A stretch of DNA of 64,000 nucleotides from Streptomyces hoynatensis (GCF_003626535.1 NZ_RBAL01000025.1:28527-92526); one strand, 5' to 3'; numbered from the stretch's first letter, positions 8,350 through 17,122 are shown. Numbers and translations are program-made. Notes: generated from the letters alone by a model not told the origin.

Positions 8350-8868
8350 ATGGCCACGACGCGTTCGTTCCCGGCGAGCGGTGACTTCGACCCCGAGCCG
8401 AGCCCGGCCGACCCCGTGCGTCAGGTCCGCAGGCTCCGGCTGGCGGGCGCGGCGGGCGTGGTCGTCAAGGCACGTGAGTTCACCCGCGTCGCCCTCCACG
8501 ACTGGGGCTGGCTCCCCGCGGCCACCGAGGAACAGCGCGCCACCGCGGAGGACGCCCTGCTCGTCGTCTCGGAACTGGTCACCAACGCCTGCCTGCACGC
8601 GGGCGGCCCGGAGGAACTGCGCATCGGCTGCGGCCCCAAGCTCCTGCGCGTGGAGGTGGTGGACCGCGGCCCCGGCGACCCGGCCCTGCGCACCACCCGC
8701 CGCGCCGGCCGCCCCGGCGGCCACGGCATGTACATCGTCCAGCGCCTGTGCCTGGACTGGGGCGTGGTGCACGAGAGCCCCGCGCCGGGCGCGCCGCCCG
8801 CCTCCGGGGCCAAGGTCGTGTGGGCCGAGGTGGCCGCACCACCCGCCTGGGGAGATGGCGTTCTGTAG
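8350..8868 (+). CDS. RsbW-like ATP-binding anti-sigma factor (serine kinase fold)
   Basis: A GHKL-fold ATPase of 172 residues. The N box (LLVVSELVTNACLHAGG, near residues 73-90), the G1 box (VVDRGPGDP) and the G2 box (GRPGGHGMYIVQRL) are all present. It has no transmembrane or sensor domain, as expected for an anti-sigma factor/protein kinase that binds its sigma factor and phosphorylates a STAS partner. The ATG at 8350 is chosen because GGAGG at 8338-8342 lies 7 nt upstream; alternative TTG/GTG starts upstream lack one. The 243-bp gap from the STAS gene makes independent transcription possible. Pairing with the adjacent sigma factor is inferred from position. Confidence 0.85.
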   Translation: MATTRSFPASGDFDPEPSPADPVRQVRRLRLAGAAGVVVKAREFTRVALHDWGWLPAATEEQRATAEDALLVVSELVTNACLHAGGPEELRIGCGPKLLRVEVVDRGPGDPALRTTRRAGRPGGHGMYIVQRLCLDWGVVHESPAPGAPPASGAKVVWAEVAAPPAWGDGVL

Positions 8869-8935
8869 CCGGAAGTGAACGGTCGGCTCCCTGGCGGGTC
8901 CCGGCGGCCCACCCCCGTGCGTCTACCATCGGGCC

Positions 8936-9613
8936 ATGACCCGAGTACTGCTCGCAGAGGACGATGCCTCCATCTCGGAGCCGCTGGCGCGAGCCCTGCG
9001 CCGCGAGGGATACGAGGTGGAGGTGCGCGAGGACGGGCCCGGAGCGCTGCGCACCGGTCTGCGCGGGGACATCGACCTGGTGGTGCTCGATCTGGGGCTG
9101 CCCGGGATGGACGGCCTCGAGGTCTGCCGCAGGCTGCGGACCGAGGGGCTGAGCCTGCCGGTGCTCGTGCTGACCGCCAGGGCCGACGAGGTGGACACCG
9201 TCGTCGGCCTGGACGCCGGCGCCGACGACTACGTGACCAAGCCCTTCCGGCTGGCGGAGCTGCTCGCCAGGGTGCGCGCCCTGCTGCGCCGGGGCAGCGC
9301 GGAGACGGCGCCCGCGCCCGCGGTGCACGGGATCAGGATCGACGTGGAGTCCCACCGCGCCTGGATGGGCGACGAGGAACTGCACCTGACGGCAAAGGAG
9401 TTCGACCTGCTGCGCGTGCTGGTGCGCGACGCGGGCCGGGTCGTCACCCGCGAGCAGCTGATGCGGGAGGTGTGGGACACCACCTGGTGGTCCTCCACCA
9501 AGACGCTGGACATGCACATCTCCTGGCTGCGGAAGAAGCTCGGCGACGACGCCGCCAACCCCCGCTACATCGCCACGGTCCGGGGAGTGGGATTCCGCTT
9601 CGAGAAGAGCTGA
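8936..9613 (+). CDS. OmpR/PhoB-family response regulator
   Basis: A receiver domain (residues 1-115) has the acidic pocket DD at 9-10, the phosphoacceptor Asp52 in LVVLDLGLPGMDG, and Lys103 in VTKPF. A winged-helix DNA-binding domain follows (residues ~130-225: LTAKEFDLLRVLVRDAGRVVTREQLM, then TLDMHISWLRKKLGDD and YIATVRGVGFRF). The ATG has no ribosome-binding site. A -10-like TACCAT (8924-8929) lies 6 nt before it, so the mRNA is probably leaderless. The histidine kinase gene follows 12 bp after the stop, so the two are cotranscribed. Confidence 0.95.
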   Translation: MTRVLLAEDDASISEPLARALRREGYEVEVREDGPGALRTGLRGDIDLVVLDLGLPGMDGLEVCRRLRTEGLSLPVLVLTARADEVDTVVGLDAGADDYVTKPFRLAELLARVRALLRRGSAETAPAPAVHGIRIDVESHRAWMGDEELHLTAKEFDLLRVLVRDAGRVVTREQLMREVWDTTWWSSTKTLDMHISWLRKKLGDDAANPRYIATVRGVGFRFEKS

Positions 9614-9625
9614 CGGGCCCCCGCC

Positions 9626-11101
9626 GTGCGCCGCCGCCTGATCAACTCCACGCTCGCCGTCGTCCTCGTCGTCATCGCGGTCTTCGGCGTCTCCCTCTTC
9701 GTCGTCGAGGCGCGCTCCATCGAGTCGACCGCCCGCGACCAGCTGCAGTCGGAGGCGGCGCGGCTGCTGAGCGACGTGGAGAGCCGGATGGCGAACGGCG
9801 AGCCGGTCACCGAGGAGTCCCTGCACGCCTCGGCCCCCTCGGACCGCTTCGTGGAGATCAGGCTGCCCGGCGAGCGGCCGGTGCTGCTCGGGGACCGGCC
9901 CTCGGGCGGGGTGATCTCCTCCCGGCAGCGGGGGGTGCACGGCGAGACGGTCCGCGTCTCCCAGTCCGACAGCATCGTCAACGACGAGATCGGCCGCATG
10001 ATCAGCATCATCCTGCTGGTCTCCCTGCTGGCCGTGGCCGCCGCCCTGCTGCTCGCCGTCCGGCAGGCGCGGCGGGTGGCCGCGCCGCTGACCGACCTGG
10101 CCGAGACCGCGGAACGCCTGGGCTCGGGCGACACCCGCCCGCGCCACCGCCGCTACGGGGTGCCCGAGCTGGACCGGGTGGCGGACGTGCTGGACGCGAG
10201 CGCCGAGCGGATCGGCCGGATGCTCACCGCCGAGCGGCGGCTGGCCGCGGACGCCTCGCACCAGCTGCGCACCCCGCTGACCGCGCTCTCGATGCGCCTT
10301 GAGGAGATCATCGCCACCGAGGACCGGGACACCGTCCAGGAGGAGGCGACGATCGCCCTGGCCCAGGTGGAGCGGCTCACCGACGTCGTGCAGCGGCTGC
10401 TGACCAACTCCCGGGACCCGCGCCTCGGCTCCGCGGTCAGCTTCGACCTCGACGAGATCGTCGTCCAGCAGGTGGAGGAGTGGCGCCCGGCCTACCGCAG
10501 CGCCGGACGCGCGGTCGTGCACTCGGGCAAGGCGGGGCTGCGGGCGGTCGGCACCCCGGGCGCCGTCTCCCAGGTGCTCGCCTGCCTGGTCGAGAACTCC
10601 CTCATGCACGGCGCGGGCACGGTCGCGCTGCGCACCAGGGTCGCGGGCAACCAGGTCGTCGTCGAGGTGACGGACAACGGCCCTGGGGTGCCGTCCGAAC
10701 TCGGCTCGCGGGTCTTCGAGCGCACCGTGAGCGGCCGCAACTCCACGGGGCTCGGCCTCGCGGTGGCCCGGGACCTCGCCGAGGCCGACGGCGGGCGGCT
10801 GGAACTGCTCCAGCAGCGGCCGCCCGTCTTCGCGCTCTTCCTCACCCGCGAGCGGGAGGAGAGCTGCGAGGACGCCCAGGCACACGCCGGAACGGAGCCG
10901 GCCGGCCGGGAGCCGGACGGCCGGGAGCGCGGCCGGGAGGGGAACGGCCCGGGGGACCGGAAGGGGAAGGCACGGGACGGCGACCGGGTCGATCGGGCCG
11001 ACGGGGCCGGGGACGGCGGGGCGGGCGGGGGCGGGCCCCGGGCGGGCGGCGGGCAGGAGGGCGGCGCGGCCACGGGCCGGGGCCGGGACCGCGGTCACTG
11101 A
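9626..11101 (+). CDS. Two-component sensor histidine kinase
   Basis: An inner-membrane kinase of 491 residues, partner of the response regulator just upstream. A first membrane helix (residues ~7-27), an extracellular sensor of about 90 residues and a second helix (~125-147) lead into a HAMP linker. The H box follows (ADASHQLRTPLTALS; phosphoacceptor His). The ATP-binding domain shows the N box (LACLVENSLMHGAG), G1 (VTDNGPGVP) and G2 (STGLGLAVARDL). After residue ~410 there is an ~80-residue low-complexity Gly/Arg/Asp-rich tail that is not part of the kinase fold. The start is a GTG, 12 bp after the regulator stop. The signal sensed is not evident. Confidence 0.94.
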   Translation: MRRRLINSTLAVVLVVIAVFGVSLFVVEARSIESTARDQLQSEAARLLSDVESRMANGEPVTEESLHASAPSDRFVEIRLPGERPVLLGDRPSGGVISSRQRGVHGETVRVSQSDSIVNDEIGRMISIILLVSLLAVAAALLLAVRQARRVAAPLTDLAETAERLGSGDTRPRHRRYGVPELDRVADVLDASAERIGRMLTAERRLAADASHQLRTPLTALSMRLEEIIATEDRDTVQEEATIALAQVERLTDVVQRLLTNSRDPRLGSAVSFDLDEIVVQQVEEWRPAYRSAGRAVVHSGKAGLRAVGTPGAVSQVLACLVENSLMHGAGTVALRTRVAGNQVVVEVTDNGPGVPSELGSRVFERTVSGRNSTGLGLAVARDLAEADGGRLELLQQRPPVFALFLTREREESCEDAQAHAGTEPAGREPDGRERGREGNGPGDRKGKARDGDRVDRADGAGDGGAGGGGPRAGGGQEGGAATGRGRDRGH

Positions 11102-11153
11102 ACGGCCGGGCGGCCCGGCCCGGGGGCGGCGCGGGGCCAGGCGCGGGAGGCGA

Positions 11154-11642
11154 TCAGCGCAGGGAGGCGGCGCGGGCCTCGGCCGGCTCCCCGGCCGGGG
11201 GCGCGGGCGGGGCGCTCCTGAAGACCCAGGTGCGGTAGGACCAGAAGCGGAAGAGGGAGCCGAGGCCGAGGCCCACCACGTTCTTCGCCAGGTTGTCCGC
11301 GAGCGGGGAGGTGAAGCCGAGGCCGTAGTGGGACAGCGCGAGCAGCCCGTTCTCGATCACCATGCCCACGCCGGAGAACAGCAGGAACAGGCTCGCCTCG
11401 CGCCGCCTGCCGGTCTTGTCCCGGTGCCGGTAGGTCCAGTACCGGTTGCCCAGGTAGTTCGCGCAGATCGCGGCCGAGGTGGCGAGCACGCCGGAGCGCA
11501 CCGGCGCCAGACCCGCGGACTGCCGGCACAGGTTGAACACGGCGACGTTGACCAGGAACCCGAGCGCGCCCACGGTGCCGAACTTCGCGGCCTCCCGGGC
11601 GATCCCGCGCAGGCGGTCGCGGAGCGTGAGCCCTTCGCTCAT
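11154..11642 (-). CDS. GtrA-family membrane protein
   Basis: A small four-helix membrane protein of 162 residues with the GtrA signature: FGTVGALGFLVNVAVFNLC at the first helix, NYLGNRYWTYRHR after the second, and a final NVVGLGLGSLFRFWSYRTWVF. GtrA proteins are linked to moving lipid-linked sugars across the membrane for cell-surface glycans. The open frame extends 23 codons further upstream, but the ATG at 11642 begins the conserved part. It is divergent from purK, with only 62 bp between the two starts. Confidence 0.88.
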   Translation of the reverse strand: MSEGLTLRDRLRGIAREAAKFGTVGALGFLVNVAVFNLCRQSAGLAPVRSGVLATSAAICANYLGNRYWTYRHRDKTGRRREASLFLLFSGVGMVIENGLLALSHYGLGFTSPLADNLAKNVVGLGLGSLFRFWSYRTWVFRSAPPAPPAGEPAEARAASLR

Positions 11643-11704
11643 CCCGCCATCGTAGCCACCGCACCCGGAGCGGGCTCCCGGGCCCCGGCGGATACGCTGG
11701 GTGT

Positions 11705-12847
11705 GTGACATTTCCGGTGGTCGGCATGGTAGGCGGCGGGCAGCTGGCCCGCATGACGCACGAGGCGGGCATTCCCCTCGGCATCGGGTTCAGGCTGCTC
11801 AGCGACACCCCGCAGGACTCCGCGGCCAAGGTCGTGAACGAGGTCGTGGTGGGCGACTACCGCGATCTGGACACGCTGCGTGCGTTCGCCCGTGGCTGCG
11901 ATGTGATCACCTTCGATCACGAGCATGTGCCGACCGGACACCTGCTGACGCTCCAGGAGGAGGGCCTCACCGTGCGGCCGGGCCCGCACGCCCTGGTGTA
12001 CGCCCAGGACAAGGGCCGCATGCGGGCCAGGCTGACCGAGCTCGGCGTGCCCTGCCCGCGGCACCGCCTGGTCGCCGACCCGGCCGACGTGGAGCGCTTC
12101 GCCACCCGGGAGGCCGGCGGCTTTCCCGTCGTGCTGAAGACGGTGCGCGGCGGCTACGACGGCAAGGGCGTGTGGGTGGTGGGCTCGGCCGCCGAGGCCG
12201 CGGAGCCCTTCAAGGCCGGGGTGCCGGTGCTGGCCGAGGAGAAGGTCGACTTCGCGCGGGAGCTGGCGGCCAACGTGGTGCGCTCCCCGCACGGGCAGGC
12301 CGTCGCCTACCCGGTGGTGGAGTCCGTGCAGGTCGCGGGCGTCTGCGACACCGTGATCGCGCCCGCCCCCGGACTCGCGCCCGAACTCGCGCTCGCCGCC
12401 CAGGAGCTGGCCCTGCGCGTCGCCAAGGAGCTGGACGTCGTCGGGCACCTCGCGGTGGAGCTCTTCGAGACCAGGGACGGCCGGGTGCTGGTCAACGAGC
12501 TGGCCATGCGCCCGCACAACTCGGGCCACTGGACGCAGGACGGGGCGGTCACCTCCCAGTTCGCCAACCACCTCAGGGCCGTGCTCGACCTGCCGCTCGG
12601 CGACCCGCGGCCGCGCGCCCCGTGGACCGTGATGGCCAACGTCCTCGGCGGCGACTTCCCCGACATGTACCCGGCGTACCTGCACTGCATGGCCAGGGAC
12701 CCGCAGCTCAAGATCCACATGTATGCGAAGGACGTGAAGCCGGGGCGCAAGGTCGGCCACGTCACGACCTATGGCGAGGACCTGGCGGAGGTGCGGGAAC
12801 GCGCCAGGCACGCGGCCGACTACCTGCGCGGCGTCATCGACGAGTGA
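11705..12847 (+). CDS. purK: N5-carboxyaminoimidazole ribonucleotide synthase (PurK)
   Basis: ATP-grasp enzyme of purine biosynthesis that makes N5-CAIR from AIR, bicarbonate and ATP. Visible are the N-terminal VVGMVGGGQLARMT, YAQDKGRMRARL, the glycine-rich VVLKTVRGGYDGKGVWVV loop, and the ATP-grasp C-terminal VNELAMRPHNSGHWTQDG and SQFANHLRAVLDLPLG. The length of 380 residues is normal. The GTG start has no ribosome-binding site; TACGCT at 11693-11698 lies 6 nt upstream, so the transcript is probably leaderless. purE, the next enzyme, follows after 62 bp. Confidence 0.96.
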   Translation: MTFPVVGMVGGGQLARMTHEAGIPLGIGFRLLSDTPQDSAAKVVNEVVVGDYRDLDTLRAFARGCDVITFDHEHVPTGHLLTLQEEGLTVRPGPHALVYAQDKGRMRARLTELGVPCPRHRLVADPADVERFATREAGGFPVVLKTVRGGYDGKGVWVVGSAAEAAEPFKAGVPVLAEEKVDFARELAANVVRSPHGQAVAYPVVESVQVAGVCDTVIAPAPGLAPELALAAQELALRVAKELDVVGHLAVELFETRDGRVLVNELAMRPHNSGHWTQDGAVTSQFANHLRAVLDLPLGDPRPRAPWTVMANVLGGDFPDMYPAYLHCMARDPQLKIHMYAKDVKPGRKVGHVTTYGEDLAEVRERARHAADYLRGVIDE

Positions 12848-12909
12848 CCGCCGCGGCGCCGCCCCCGCGGCGGCGGCACGACGGACGACGAACGAGGGAT
12901 GGGCGAGGC

Positions 12910-13470
12910 ATGACCGACACGCAGGAGACGCCCGGGGGCCGGGCCCAGGACGCGCCGCCGCCGGCCGCGCCACGGGTCGGCGTCGTGATGGGCTCCGACT
13001 CCGACTGGCCCGTGCTGAAGGGGGCCGCCGAGGCGCTGGGGGAGTTCGGCGTGCCCTACGAGGCCGACGTGGTCTCGGCGCACCGGATGCCGCAGGAGAT
13101 GATCGCCTACGGCGAGCGGGCCGCGGACCGCGGACTGAAGGTGATCATCGCGGGCGCCGGGGGCGCCGCGCACCTGCCGGGGATGCTCGCCGCGGTCACC
13201 CCGCTGCCGGTGATCGGCGTGCCGGTGCCGCTGAGGCACCTGGACGGGCTGGACTCCCTGCTCTCCATCGTGCAGATGCCCGCCGGCGTCCCCGTCGCCA
13301 CCGTCTCCGTCGGCGGCGCCCGCAACGCCGGGCTGCTCGCCGTGCGCATCCTCGCCGCCCACGACCCCGAACTGCTCGCCGCCATGCGGGACTTCCAGGG
13401 CAGGCTGCGGGACCAGGCCGCCGAGAAGGGGCGGCGCCTGCGGGCCGGCCTGGAAGGGGGTGCCGCATGA
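12910..13470 (+). CDS. purE: N5-carboxyaminoimidazole ribonucleotide mutase (PurE)
   Basis: Converts N5-CAIR from PurK into CAIR in purine biosynthesis. Class I PurE motifs are present: VGVVMGSDSDWPVLKGAAE, VVSAHRMPQEM with the catalytic His, IIAGAGGAAHLPGMLAA and PVIGVPVPLRHLDGLDSLLSI. The same frame is open through much of purK, but the ATG at 12910 gives a normal PurE with a ~20-residue Pro/Ala-rich leader. The ribosome-binding site is weak (CGAGG). The stop overlaps the start of the dipeptidase gene (ATGA). Confidence 0.96.
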   Translation: MTDTQETPGGRAQDAPPPAAPRVGVVMGSDSDWPVLKGAAEALGEFGVPYEADVVSAHRMPQEMIAYGERAADRGLKVIIAGAGGAAHLPGMLAAVTPLPVIGVPVPLRHLDGLDSLLSIVQMPAGVPVATVSVGGARNAGLLAVRILAAHDPELLAAMRDFQGRLRDQAAEKGRRLRAGLEGGAA

Positions 13471-14693
13471 GCGGCGCGCCGCTGCCGGGTCCGCACGCCG
13501 GGCACGACCCGGCCACCCTCGCCGAGGCCAACCAGCTCCTGACCCGCTACCCCGTGGCCGACGGGCACAACGACCTGCCCTGGGCGCTGCGCAAGCAGGT
13601 CGGCTACGACCTCGACCGGTGCGACATCGCCCTCGACCAGAGCGACCGCCTGCACACGGACCTGCCCCGGCTGCGGGCCGGGGGCGTCGGCGCGCAGTTC
13701 TGGTCCGTGTACGTCAGCACCGCGCACACCGGCGAGGACGCCGTCAGCGCCTGCCTGGAGCAGATCGACGCGGTCGCCGCGCTCCTCGCCCGCTACCCGC
13801 GCGACCTGCGGCGCGCGCTGACCGCCGACGACATGGAGGCGGCCAGGGCGGAGGGCCGGATCGCCTCCCTGATGGGCGCCGAGGGCGGCCACTCCATCAA
13901 CAACTCCCTGGGCACCCTGCGGTCCTTCCACCGGCTCGGCGTCCGGTACCTGACGCTCACCCACAACGACACCATCGACTGGGCCGACTCGGCGACCGGC
14001 GAGCCGCGGCACGACGGGCTGACCGCGTTCGGCGAGGAGGTGGTCAGGGAGATGAACCGGATCGGGATGCTCGTCGACCTCTCGCACGTCGCGCCCGCGA
14101 CCATGCGGGACGCGCTGCGGGTGACCGAGGCGCCGGTGCTGTTCTCGCACTCCTCGGCGCGCGCGGTGAACGACCACCCGCGCAACATCCCGGACGACGT
14201 GCTCGCCGCCCTCCCGGCCAACGGCGGGGTGGCGATGGTCACCTTCGTCCCGCAGTTCGTCCTGGCCGCCGCGGGCGAGTGGTTCCAGCGGGCCGCGGCC
14301 GAGCTGCGGGCGCACGGCTTCGCCCCGCTCGACCACACCGAGCCCGCGATGCGCGTGCTGCGGGCGTTCGAGGCCGAGCACCCGCGGCCGCGCGCCACGG
14401 TGGCCACCGTCGCCGACCACCTCGACCACATGCGCGAGGTGGCGGGCGTGGACCACCTGGGGATCGGCGGGGACTTCGACGGCACCGCCTACCTGCCGGA
14501 CGGCCTGGAGAGCGTCGCCGGCTACCCGAACCTGATCGCCGAACTCCTCGACCGCGGCTGGTCGAAGGCGGACCTGGCGAAGCTGACCTGGCAGAACGCG
14601 GTGCGCGTGCTGCGGGACGCCGAGGCGGTCGCCCGCGACCTCTCCGCCCGCCGCGGGCCCTCCCTGGCCACCATCGGGCAACTCGACGGCTGA
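13467..14693 (+). CDS. Membrane dipeptidase (peptidase family M19, renal-dipeptidase type)
   Basis: A binuclear zinc dipeptidase of 408 residues. The HxD metal motif is in VADGHNDLPWALR near residue 33, the bridging Glu region is in MGAEGGHSI, and downstream ligands are in VDLSHVAP and FSHSSARAVNDHPRNIPDD. GIGGDFDGTAYLPDG contains the conserved Asp. It has no signal peptide, so it is probably cytoplasmic in spite of the family name. Its start overlaps the purE stop by 4 bp, so it is translationally coupled to purKE, although its link to purine synthesis is unclear. Confidence 0.92.
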   Translation: MSGAPLPGPHAGHDPATLAEANQLLTRYPVADGHNDLPWALRKQVGYDLDRCDIALDQSDRLHTDLPRLRAGGVGAQFWSVYVSTAHTGEDAVSACLEQIDAVAALLARYPRDLRRALTADDMEAARAEGRIASLMGAEGGHSINNSLGTLRSFHRLGVRYLTLTHNDTIDWADSATGEPRHDGLTAFGEEVVREMNRIGMLVDLSHVAPATMRDALRVTEAPVLFSHSSARAVNDHPRNIPDDVLAALPANGGVAMVTFVPQFVLAAAGEWFQRAAAELRAHGFAPLDHTEPAMRVLRAFEAEHPRPRATVATVADHLDHMREVAGVDHLGIGGDFDGTAYLPDGLESVAGYPNLIAELLDRGWSKADLAKLTWQNAVRVLRDAEAVARDLSARRGPSLATIGQLDG

Positions 14694-15150
14694 GCGGCCG
14701 CAGCTCCCGGTCCGCGTCCGCGGCGAGCCGCGGGGCAGGCCGTGGGCTGCGGCCCCGGGGCCATCGGCTCCGCTCCGGGTGCCGCGGCCCGTGCCCCGGC
14801 CCCGCCCTCGACCCTCGACACGGCGGGCGAATTCGGGCGATTCGCCGGGGATGGGCGTTGTGGCGCGGGCGGTCGTGACGGACCTCACGCGGCCTTGCAG
14901 CCGGTGACCGCGGCGGATTCCCGGCGTTTTTCCGGCCCCTCTCAAGTGCGCGCCCATTCAAGGGCGTTGCGGCGCCGGGTGGGAATTCTCACATTGCCGA
15001 AAGCGCGCCGGGGAAAACGCTCGGTGACGAAAAGCGCCGCGCGTTGCCGCTGATCACGGGGGTGGCAGCCGCCCGTGCGGGGCCGGTGTTTGTCTCCCGC
15101 GAATTCCCCGGTTTACGGTGCTGCGCGCGCCGCATTCCGCGGTCGCCCGC
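14694..15150. other. Non-coding interval ahead of the riboswitch
   Basis: No convincing gene is seen. A short open frame at 14742-15053 has no family resemblance and no ribosome-binding site. From about 14900 on, base composition is less GC-rich than the coding regions, as expected for a promoter and 5' leader. The transcript carrying the downstream riboswitch should start here, but I cannot place a -35/-10 pair with confidence. Confidence 0.6.
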
Positions 15151-15356
15151 CTCCGGACGCCGAATCCTGTCACCGGTCGCGGAAAAGCCGCCTTACCGCG
15201 TGACAGGAGCGGGGGACCCACCTTTCCGCCGGACCGAAGCACCCGTTCCGGCTTGGGGTGAAGCCACCGCCGAACCGGGCGCCCGCGCGCCCGGGTTGCG
15301 GCGGCGGCCGGGCAACTCCGGCCCGAACCCGACAGCTCACCTCGCAGGCGTCGGAG
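15151..15356 (+). promoter_or_regulatory. c-di-AMP (ydaO/yuaA-type) riboswitch
   Basis: The conserved blocks of the ydaO riboswitch are recognisable in order: gcgggggacccacc (near 15210), ggggtgaag (15255-15263), gccgggcaact (near 15307), then cccgaacccgacagctcacc (15322-15341) and the closing gcaggcgtcggag. The closing helix P1 forms from CTCCGGACGCC at 15151-15161 with GGCGTCGGAG at 15347-15356. It directly precedes a LysM/M23 cell-wall hydrolase gene, the classic target of this class in actinobacteria. The 3' strand of P1 runs into the ribosome-binding site (GGAGAGG at 15353-15359), so ligand binding could also block translation. Confidence 0.92.
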
Positions 15357-15368
15357 AGGAGCACCCCT

Positions 15369-16142
15369 ATGTCCGGACGTATGTCCGCACACGGTCGTCA
15401 CCGCCGGCCGCGCGCCCGGCGCATCTCGCGCATCTCCCTTGCCCTGACCGCCGGCGGCGCCGGCGTGGCCCTGCCGCTCGTCGCCGCGGGAGCCGCGGAC
15501 GCGTCCGCCCCCGCGACCTACACCGTGCAGAGCGGCGACAGCCTCTACCGGATAGCCGCCGAGCAGGACGTGGACGGCGGCTGGCAGGCCCTGTACGCGG
15601 CCAACCGCGACACCGTCGGCGCCGACCCGTCCCTCATCCGGCCCGGCCAGGAGCTGGTGCTCGGCGGCGCCCAGGCCGAGGGCGCGGCGGACGCCGCCCC
15701 GACCGCCGCCGAGGACGCCGCGTCCACCGCCGCCCAGGGCGCGTTCGTCGCCCCCGTCCAGGCCGGCATCGGCACCGGCTACGGCGTGGCGGGCTCGATG
15801 TGGTCCTCCGGCCACCACACCGGCGTCGACTTCGTGGTCGGCACCGGCACCCCGGTCTCGGCCGTCGGCGACGGCGAGGTGGTCAGCGCGGGCACCGTGA
15901 ACGCCTACGGCAACGAGGTGATCATCAAGCACGCGGACGGCCACTACAGCCAGTACGCCCACCTCTCCTCGATCTCCGTGAGCGCCGGGCAGACCGTCTC
16001 GGCGGGCGACCGGATCGGCCTCTCGGGCGCCACCGGCAACGCCACCGGGCCGCACCTGCACTTCGAGATCCGCACCGGCCCCTCCTACGGGTCCGACATC
16101 GACCCGATCGCCTACCTGCGGGAGCACGGCGTCTCCCTCTGA
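15369..16142 (+). CDS. Secreted LysM / M23 peptidase, riboswitch-controlled
   Basis: A secreted cell-wall endopeptidase of 257 residues. An Arg-rich n-region and hydrophobic core (residues ~20-45, ending near AADASA) form the signal peptide. One LysM domain follows (residues ~48-95: YTVQSGDSLYRIAAE to LIRPGQELVLGG) and binds peptidoglycan. The C-terminal M23 (LytM) domain has HHTGVDFVVGTGTPV (zinc His and Asp), GHYSQYAHLSS and GPHLHFEIRTG (HxH). The ATG at 15369 follows GGAGAGG 9 nt upstream. Its leader is a c-di-AMP riboswitch, linking its expression to the nucleotide that governs osmotic and wall state. Confidence 0.93.
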   Translation: MSGRMSAHGRHRRPRARRISRISLALTAGGAGVALPLVAAGAADASAPATYTVQSGDSLYRIAAEQDVDGGWQALYAANRDTVGADPSLIRPGQELVLGGAQAEGAADAAPTAAEDAASTAAQGAFVAPVQAGIGTGYGVAGSMWSSGHHTGVDFVVGTGTPVSAVGDGEVVSAGTVNAYGNEVIIKHADGHYSQYAHLSSISVSAGQTVSAGDRIGLSGATGNATGPHLHFEIRTGPSYGSDIDPIAYLREHGVSL

Positions 16143-16161
16143 CGCCCCGCGGAGGGCACAG

Positions 16162-16201
16162 CCGGGGGTGATCCCCGCCACGCGGCGGGGGTCACCCCCG
16201 G
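16162..16201. terminator. Terminator hairpin between convergent genes
   Basis: Two 18-nt arms (16162-16179 and 16184-16201) pair with a single G.T wobble around a 4-nt loop. It lies 20 bp after the M23 gene and ahead of the convergent ABC permease gene. Confidence 0.8.
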
Positions 16202-16231
16202 TCCTTCCCCCGGCCGGCCCCCCGCCGCCCC

Positions 16232-17062
16232 TCAGCGGCTCAGCCGCTGGTAGCGGCGGACGGCGAGCGGCGCGCAGAGCGCCGTCAGCGCGACCGGCCA
16301 GGCCACGGCCAGCAGCAGCGCGTGGTCCGTGGCCCAGGAGCCGCCGCCCACCCCCGGGTTGCCGAAGAGCTCCCTGATCGCCGCGACCGTCGCCGACAGC
16401 GGGTTCCACTCGGCGACGGTGCCCAGCCAGCCCGGCATCACCTCGGGCGAGACGAAGACGTTGGAGACCGCGGTCAGCGGGAAGGCCAGCGGGAAGACGA
16501 TGGTGCCCACGGTGTCCGGGTTCGGCACGGCCAGGCCCAGGAAGATGCCGATCCAGGTGATCGCCACCCGCAGCGCCAGCACCAGGGCGAGGGCCAGCAG
16601 CGCCCGGCCCACCCCGCGGTGCCAGTCCCAGCCCACCAGCAGCCCGCAGACCACCAGCACGGCCAGTTCGAGCAGCCCACGCAGCAGGTCCGCGGCACTG
16701 CGGCCGGTCAGCAGCGCGGAACGCGCCACCGGCATGGCCCGGAACCTGTCGACCACGCCGCGCCCGGCGTCCATGGCGATCGCCGTGCCCGTGGCGCCCA
16801 TGCCGTAGAGCATCGTCATGGCGAAGACGCCCGGCAGCAGGAACTCCCGGTACGCGCCGCCCTCGGGCACGGACATGCCGTTGCCGAAGACGTAGCCGAA
16901 GACCAGCACGAACATGATCGGCAGCGAGAAGTAGAGGGCCATCTCCTCCGGCGTGCGCAGGAGATGCGCCATGTTGCGCCGGGTCATCACCCAGCCGTCC
17001 GTCAGCGCCCAGCGCCCTCTGCGCACCCTCAGCTCCGCCGCCCCCTGCGCCGCGTCGCTCAT
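16232..17062 (-). CDS. ABC-2 type exporter permease (DrrB type)
   Basis: An integral membrane subunit with six helices, 276 residues from the ATG at 17062. The family pattern is seen: DGWVMTRRNMAHLLRTPEEMALYFSLPIMFVLVFGYVFG at the N-terminus, REFLLPGVFAMTMLYG, RFRAMPVARSALLTGR, and PLTAVSNVFVSPEVMPGWLG toward the end. It works with the ATPase encoded just upstream. The start is uncertain. The ATG has a fair ribosome-binding site (GAAGGGG). However, the frame stays open back to a GTG at 17308 that overlaps the ATPase stop by 4 bp, which would add 82 residues containing an Ala-Thr-Gln repeat. Confidence 0.9.
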   Translation of the reverse strand: MSDAAQGAAELRVRRGRWALTDGWVMTRRNMAHLLRTPEEMALYFSLPIMFVLVFGYVFGNGMSVPEGGAYREFLLPGVFAMTMLYGMGATGTAIAMDAGRGVVDRFRAMPVARSALLTGRSAADLLRGLLELAVLVVCGLLVGWDWHRGVGRALLALALVLALRVAITWIGIFLGLAVPNPDTVGTIVFPLAFPLTAVSNVFVSPEVMPGWLGTVAEWNPLSATVAAIRELFGNPGVGGGSWATDHALLLAVAWPVALTALCAPLAVRRYQRLSR

Positions 17063-17122
17063 CTGCCCCGCCCCTTCCCAGGATCGTGTCGCCTGCGTGG
17101 TCCGTCGTCCGGTCTCTGTGAT

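Noticed and set aside
14742..15053. A 103-codon frame before the riboswitch
   Set aside because: No ribosome-binding site or recognisable sequence, and it lies in the promoter/leader region.
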